Assembly (NCBI GenBank): GCA_963920665.1
Contig: OY987266.1
Location: 6,143,001 to 6,207,000, forward strand
DNA from: Straminergon stramineum
Taxonomy: Eukaryota > Streptophyta > Bryopsida > Hypnales > Calliergonaceae
DNA: 64,000 nt
Direction of reading: 5' to 3'
This document shows, in pieces, positions 59,363 through 64,000 of the stretch (positions within the stretch are counted from its first letter, which is position 1; every line of letters starts with the position of its first letter). The notes under the pieces are model-generated. The model was given only the letters and a program-made list of their open reading frames with translations, was not told where the DNA came from and ran no database searches. A program made the translations under genes and the position numbers.

Positions 59363-60018
59363 ATGGGTCCGAAATTTGACATTGCACTCAAAGATCTGGT
59401 CACTCAGCACTCAGTTTCTTCATCGGTTGAATTGCTGCCTGTGTGGTTGGTGAAATTAAAGGTGGACTCTCTGAAAATCCACGACGGTGACAATGACTCC
59501 TGGCTTGCATCAAGGAGCACAGAAATGCAAGATGGATGTAGACTATGCTGTAGCTCTCACAAGAGGTAAGTAAGTAGGAGACCGTGGGAGACTGACTGTG
59601 TTTGTGTCACAATTCGTATGCCATCCTGCTTCTGTCACGATGCAATAGAATCGTAGTGTACATTTTTCATATGTACTATATTGATGTGATGTGGCCACAA
59701 ACGGATACAAATAGTCACATGGCACAAATAGCAAATTAACGAGGAGATGGAGAAGTAAAATATTATACTTCAAAGAAAAATCAGACATCTATTATGTTTA
59801 AGTGTGAAGTCAGTGTCACGTCTCTTGTAATGGACTCCTGTCACAAAAACTGCCATGTTTTCGTCCCGGAGAATTGTTACCCAATTCTTTCATTTGAAGT
59901 TCACGATGAAAACCTGAAGTGCAACAAGCATTCTTGTGATTCATCTTGCACACGTTTCCCTTGCAATACGAGAAGGCTACATACAAGAGCACATGATGTG
60001 AATTCTTTGAAGCAATAA
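59363..60018 (+). CDS. Possible small Cys-rich protein, two exons
   Basis: Not recognised. Exon 1 59363-59565 starts with ATG and ends at a good donor (AGAG|GTAAGTAAG); a phase-2 junction to an acceptor at 59812-59813 gives exon 2 59814-60018 ending TAA, 135 residues in all. Exon 1 encodes LLPVWLVKLKVDSLKIHDGD and a CRLCCSSHK end; exon 2 has many Cys (CHKNCHVFVPENC, CNKHSCDSSCTRFPC). No signal peptide is apparent. The acceptor has a weak pyrimidine tract, so the model is tentative; it could be a fragment of an older gene. Confidence 0.35.
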
Positions 60019-61612
60019 TGAATCGAGTTTTTCAAAGTACCTAGTAGAGCATGCAAAACTACAGTTGTGTCCTTTTACTATCTCCCCGAAACAGTGAGCG
60101 AGAAAATTAAGGGCCCCTGCTGAGCACATGATTGTGCCATTTTCAAGCATAGATAGAGAACTTCGAACTGTTTCTTTCAAAACCTTTCCCTGCATTTTAC
60201 GTCAGACTCTTCACAGTGAAGACTGAAGTTGCTAGAGTTGTAGAACCTGAACCAGCTTGAATTGCAACCAATTCAGTAAAAATCTGAAATGAGAATTGGA
60301 TTTTCTCCAATAGTAATTATATTTTCAAAATAATAATGAATTCATTGGATTCATTTTAATTCTACATAGCAGATGAAGATTTTTCATTGCAAGAATATCT
60401 GGAATCCCCACTCCCAATGACCCAAGCCTCTTGGTGAAACAGATGCAAATGGTCTCAATTCTCAACTGAGGCTTTTGACCAACACTATTCAGTTTGAAAG
60501 ATTCCATTAAGTCCCACAATCGGTCTGCAAAGCTGAGCAGGTCCTTAAGAGCACGAGTTCATAACAAAAGGAAAACTCGCAGTCCTGACTTCCTGACCAA
60601 TTCCTCATTTTAGGGGACCACATCAAGCTTACAAAATTGGTGAGTGCATTTTGGAATGTGTCATACGAAAACAATGAATGCAGTTTAATTGTTTGTCCAG
60701 AATGAGCATGATTGCTTGCCGGCCTGTTCCAAGGAATGCAAATACATACATAACTTGGATATGACAGTAATTCGAGTGAACAGACTTCAATTTGGAATGT
60801 TCTGCTCCCTATTAGGGATCCATCTACAATGAAGTTAGGCAGAGCATAGGCAGCCCTTCGTTTTCCATCTTTCATTTTTCTTTGGGGTGGCTCCAAGGAT
60901 TTAGCCTCACCTACGAATTCTGGAAAATTTTGCATAGTATCTTTCGTTATTTTGGAAGATATAATGCAATTTCTAGCTATACTAGCAACAAAACTTCGAC
61001 AGAAGTTTACTTTCTGTAAAATCTGGCAAAATAATTGCAATTACTTCCTTAAATTTTCTAAATCTCAGCAGGAGCTGTCCTCCACCCCCTGAAACTGGAA
61101 TAGCAACTTGAAAGCCAATGAGCCTTGCTGTATCAGAACTTGAAGTGATAAGGACATAGTGTACTCGTAGTTCCCATGACACCGACGCTTATGGATGTAG
61201 AAGGTCAACTCTAACCTTGAAAGCCTTCATTTCATTGCTGAGGTTGCACTTCGTTTTGGGGATACTTTCGCTCTGCGCAAGCTTTATTTGAGGAGATAGC
61301 CAACTTGTTGGATCCAGAAGAGATTGTCAAACCGGTGCAAACGTTTATGGACATATATATGTTTTGAGCTTTCCAATAATGGCAACGCACAGAGAGAAAT
61401 GGGATTCGTGTTAGAAATTCAGAAGGTAGGTTTGTACTTTGGATGCATGAGGTATTGTTCCAACATATCCGTTTTCAGTACTTGTACTCTGGCTTTGGGA
61501 GTTTGGTTGCCTCACCTTGTCATGTAGGTGTTTTTCAGTAAACGAATATGAAATTGGAGGATTGGCAAGGTTTTTTTGTGGAGAATCCAAATAGTTTTTT
61601 TGGGGATGGAAG
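60019..61612. other. Intergenic with unassigned minus-strand ORFs
   Basis: The longest is a 177-codon minus-strand frame at 60507-61040, continued in another frame at 60982-61182 (VHYVLITSSSDTARLIGF). I recognise no motif and no convincing splice joins; perhaps a decayed gene. Confidence 0.3.
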
Positions 61613-63635
61613 GTGAAAACTATCTTCGAGAAGGGGGCATAATTTTGGCACTCCTTGAATACAATAATCTTGCGTGTTATGATTCTGCTCTGGGAGCTTG
61701 CACGTCGAAATATCAGTAGCTTGACTAACGATGGTCAGCAACAGCTTGACATGATTCTCAGAGTGGACGAGGAGTACAAGTATATAGAACTAAGCAAGCG
61801 CTGGTTGTCGGAGGAGGATGTTGCGGGTTGTGTTTTTTAGAATGAGAATTTAGGGGGTTTTAGGGTTTAGGGTTTAGGGTTACAATAAGTGAAATTTCGT
61901 GTGCAATTTAGTGCACTTCACTTATGTGAATTATTGCTGACACTATGGAATGACTAACTTGGAGGTAACTTAATGTAGAAGCGAGAACTTTTGCAATGGT
62001 TTCGCAGAGGTTTCTTGAATCGTCACTTTGACCGATGGTCGAGATCAAAGTCTTTTGAGCCAAGAATGCTTAATTATAATCTGTATGAACTGTTTACAAT
62101 TATTAGTTTAGTGCACTCTAAGAATTATTGATGGGGTCTTCATCACGTGCTTTTATCTACAGGACCTCTACAATTATGTTGCCTGGCCATAATTATGGAC
62201 ATGCTTTTGAGGTGAGCACAGTGTTGTGGGGATTGTCGTTGGTGCAGTTCAGCATCTTAGGTGCTGTTCAGGAATTGCTATCCGAACAGGATGCAAAGCT
62301 ACCTTCGCTGCGCATCATTTATGCTAATTTTTGGTTTGTGATGACATGTGACTATTGAGTGTTCATTAATATAATTTCTTGCACAGCGAGTTGTTTCTTC
62401 ACACTGTGACCCGGATGTAGATTTTCCTGGTGTTAAACAATCTTTTCATTTTCATTTATTCTACTGTCAGACAAGTTACGCTGGGACTGACTTAAATGGT
62501 GGTTGCCACTGTGTTCAAGTCACTGGTTGCCACTGATCCCCGTACGATGCTCAATGGCCTCACCAAGGAAGTGAAGGAAATGGGACGGTGAAGAAGAGGC
62601 GAGTCGGAAAAAACACATTGATGCCTCAAACAGTTTATGATAAATTTGCTAAACAATGTTTTCTTTGCATGGAGCTCTATTCCTTTTTGTTGTATACTAA
62701 TGGCTTCTTGGTATGTCTTTTTGATAAAACAGGTACCCAAGACAGTGCCAGCAGTGACAAAAGCAGTGAATATGCTTTTTATCAAGAATTTTAAGAGGCT
62801 GATCGATGAAGGCTAGCCACTGAAGAGTCGGGCGGATATAGAGCTGAAATGCTTTCAGTTCTATGGAGTTTTGTACATAATGTGATACAATTGCTGCAGT
62901 TACATCAGGGTTCTGGTTTTCTAGTCCCACTGTCGATGTTGCTACATTTGTGTGTTGGTTGATGTTTAAGTTTCTGTAATAATGGTCTTTGTCAATAAGG
63001 GAATTGAACCGCATCGTTTATTACTGGTACTCATCTTACCCGATAGCATTCAATTGATGTCCTAAATACTACTTAATCATGTTATTCTGTACGTTTTTTT
63101 CAGGATGCTATGAGAAAGGTTGAGTCTGCTGGAACTGAAAAGCGCCCTGTGAAGATTAAGCTTGTGGCTCCCCTACTGTATGTTGTCACTACGTATCTCA
63201 GACTCTCGAGAAGGTCCGAAAGTTTCTCTATTCTTTCTATCAAGGGTTTGGGATAAATGCTTCTGCTTTTTGAACTTACCCACATCAACCTTTGCTTATT
63301 CTTCATGATAGCAGCTTTTATCTATATTTTGAATGAAGATTTAGCTTTGTTACATCCATTTCCTAAGCAGTCTGATGTTCGTTGGAAAGTTCGTCATTGG
63401 TTCTTAGTCTTTAATATGTGTGGCAATTATATTTCCCTGATGGTTAGTCATCGAAGAGCATGTTTTTAGATGATTGGTAGTGCAATCTTTGTGGCACGCA
63501 TGGGGCGGTTTTCTGAGCTTTTATTATACTTGGCAGGATCCTGGTATTGCAGTATTTGAAACAGCTATAAAAGCTTGTTCGAAAAAGATTGAGAAGCACA
63601 AAGGAAAGCTTCTCGTCAAAGAAGCTCCACGAGCG
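61613..63635 (+). pseudogene. Decayed eIF2-alpha gene copy
   Basis: Remnant of translation initiation factor 2 subunit alpha (the eIF2 subunit whose Ser phosphorylation regulates initiation). Pieces in order: VKTIFEKGA (61613-61639), ALLEYNN (61648-61668) in another frame, then ILLWELARR, ILRVDEEYKYIELSKR, LSEEDV to about 61830; LYNYVAWP then YGHAFE in a shifted frame (62163-62211); VATDPRTMLNGLTKEVKEMG (62514-62590); KTVPAVTKAV, an in-frame TAG, RADIELKCFQF (62733-62874); DAMRKVESAG, RPVKIKLVAP, then a shift (63104-63215); DPGIAVFETAIKACSKKIEK, HKGKLLVKEAPRAV (63537-63635). Acceptors at 62162, 62732, 63103 and 63536 and donors at 62212 and 63636 survive, so it is a duplicated gene, not a retrocopy. 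The N-terminal start and the acidic C-terminus are not found. At least three frameshifts and one stop. Confidence 0.85.
61849..61881. repeat. Interstitial telomeric repeat (TTTAGGG)4
   Basis: Four units, the first two with an extra G or T and the last two perfect TTTAGGG, inside an intron position of the decayed eIF2-alpha gene, 20-odd bases after its second exon remnant. Confidence 0.85.
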
Positions 63636-63723
63636 GTACTTGCCCTAATGTTCCTATATGTGTGCTTGTTTGTGTGTCTCTGCTCCTTCTGTAATGGGAG
63701 ATGTTTGTATGCAACTTCTTAAA

Positions 63724-64000
63724 TGTAACGCCCTGGTTACCAAAACCAAGTGTGATCTACTCAGTAAGCAGGTGACACCTGCTTTTTGGGTTACCATAAG
63801 ACGAAATATTTTTGAGCATTATTATACAAGCCTCGTACTATCCATTGAGGAGTGTGAAACAGCCTTAGTTGTCATCCATTCTCACCATTCATCTAATTCT
63901 TTCAAATTTCATTCTCACCTCAACAAAGAGGTTATGAACAAACTAAGGTGGAATCGGGGTCAGTATTTTGTAGGTGACAGAATTGGGACCCAAGTGGTAA
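63724..64000 (+). mobile_element. Possible LTR start
   Basis: TGTAACGCCCTGGTTACC at 63724 resembles the TGTAAC-CCC start of many plant Ty3/gypsy LTRs, and the following text has no coding frame. The other end lies outside the window. Weak evidence. Confidence 0.25.

Noticed and set aside
60507..61040. 177-codon minus-strand ORF as a gene
   Set aside because: Longest unassigned frame here, but no motif, no convincing splice joins and uncertain start; reported only as an unassigned ORF.

Overview
The window looks like nuclear DNA of a land plant, most probably a bryophyte (a moss is my best guess). The evidence is: intron-bearing genes with GT-AG introns; a plant-type APS reductase; a plant GT47 exostosin-like glycosyltransferase; two secreted DUF3455 proteins, a family I recall mainly from fungi, bacteria and bryophytes; TTTAGGG telomere-type repeats; and long AT-rich gene-poor stretches packed with small inverted-repeat transposons. 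The species call is inference.

Layout. 1-375: last exon of APS reductase (+). 0.8-14 kb: transposon-rich DNA with a 3.2-kb foldback, CACTA-type and TTAA-bounded elements. 14-18.8 kb: a three-exon GT47 gene (+) after a long GC-richer upstream region. 19.7-21.6 kb: a coherent five-exon gene of unknown function (+). 22.4-24.6 kb: DUF3455 gene A (-). 26-45 kb: transposon desert with a broken hAT/ZMYM-type transposase (33-34.4 kb, -), a 1.1-kb CACTA element, a PIF/Harbinger-like element and two Mutator-like miniature elements with 9-bp target duplications. 45.3-47 kb: DUF3455 gene B (-), paralogue of A with identical inner exon lengths. 48-59 kb: desert with a dense nest of elements at 55.8-59.1 kb. 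59.4-60.0 kb: a possible small two-exon Cys-rich gene (+). 61.6-63.6 kb: a decayed eIF2-alpha copy (+) that keeps intron borders but has frameshifts and a stop. 63.7 kb: possible start of an LTR.

The intact genes do not form one pathway: sulfate assimilation (APR), Golgi glycosylation (GT47) and secreted DUF3455 proteins are independent. The most distinctive items are the double-domain DUF3455 proteins and a family of elements always bounded by TTAA (piggyBac-like), in long (0.8-1 kb) and short (about 0.22 kb) forms. I found no CRISPR array, rRNA or tRNA. All gene models were built by eye from reading frames and splice signals; no homology search was run.
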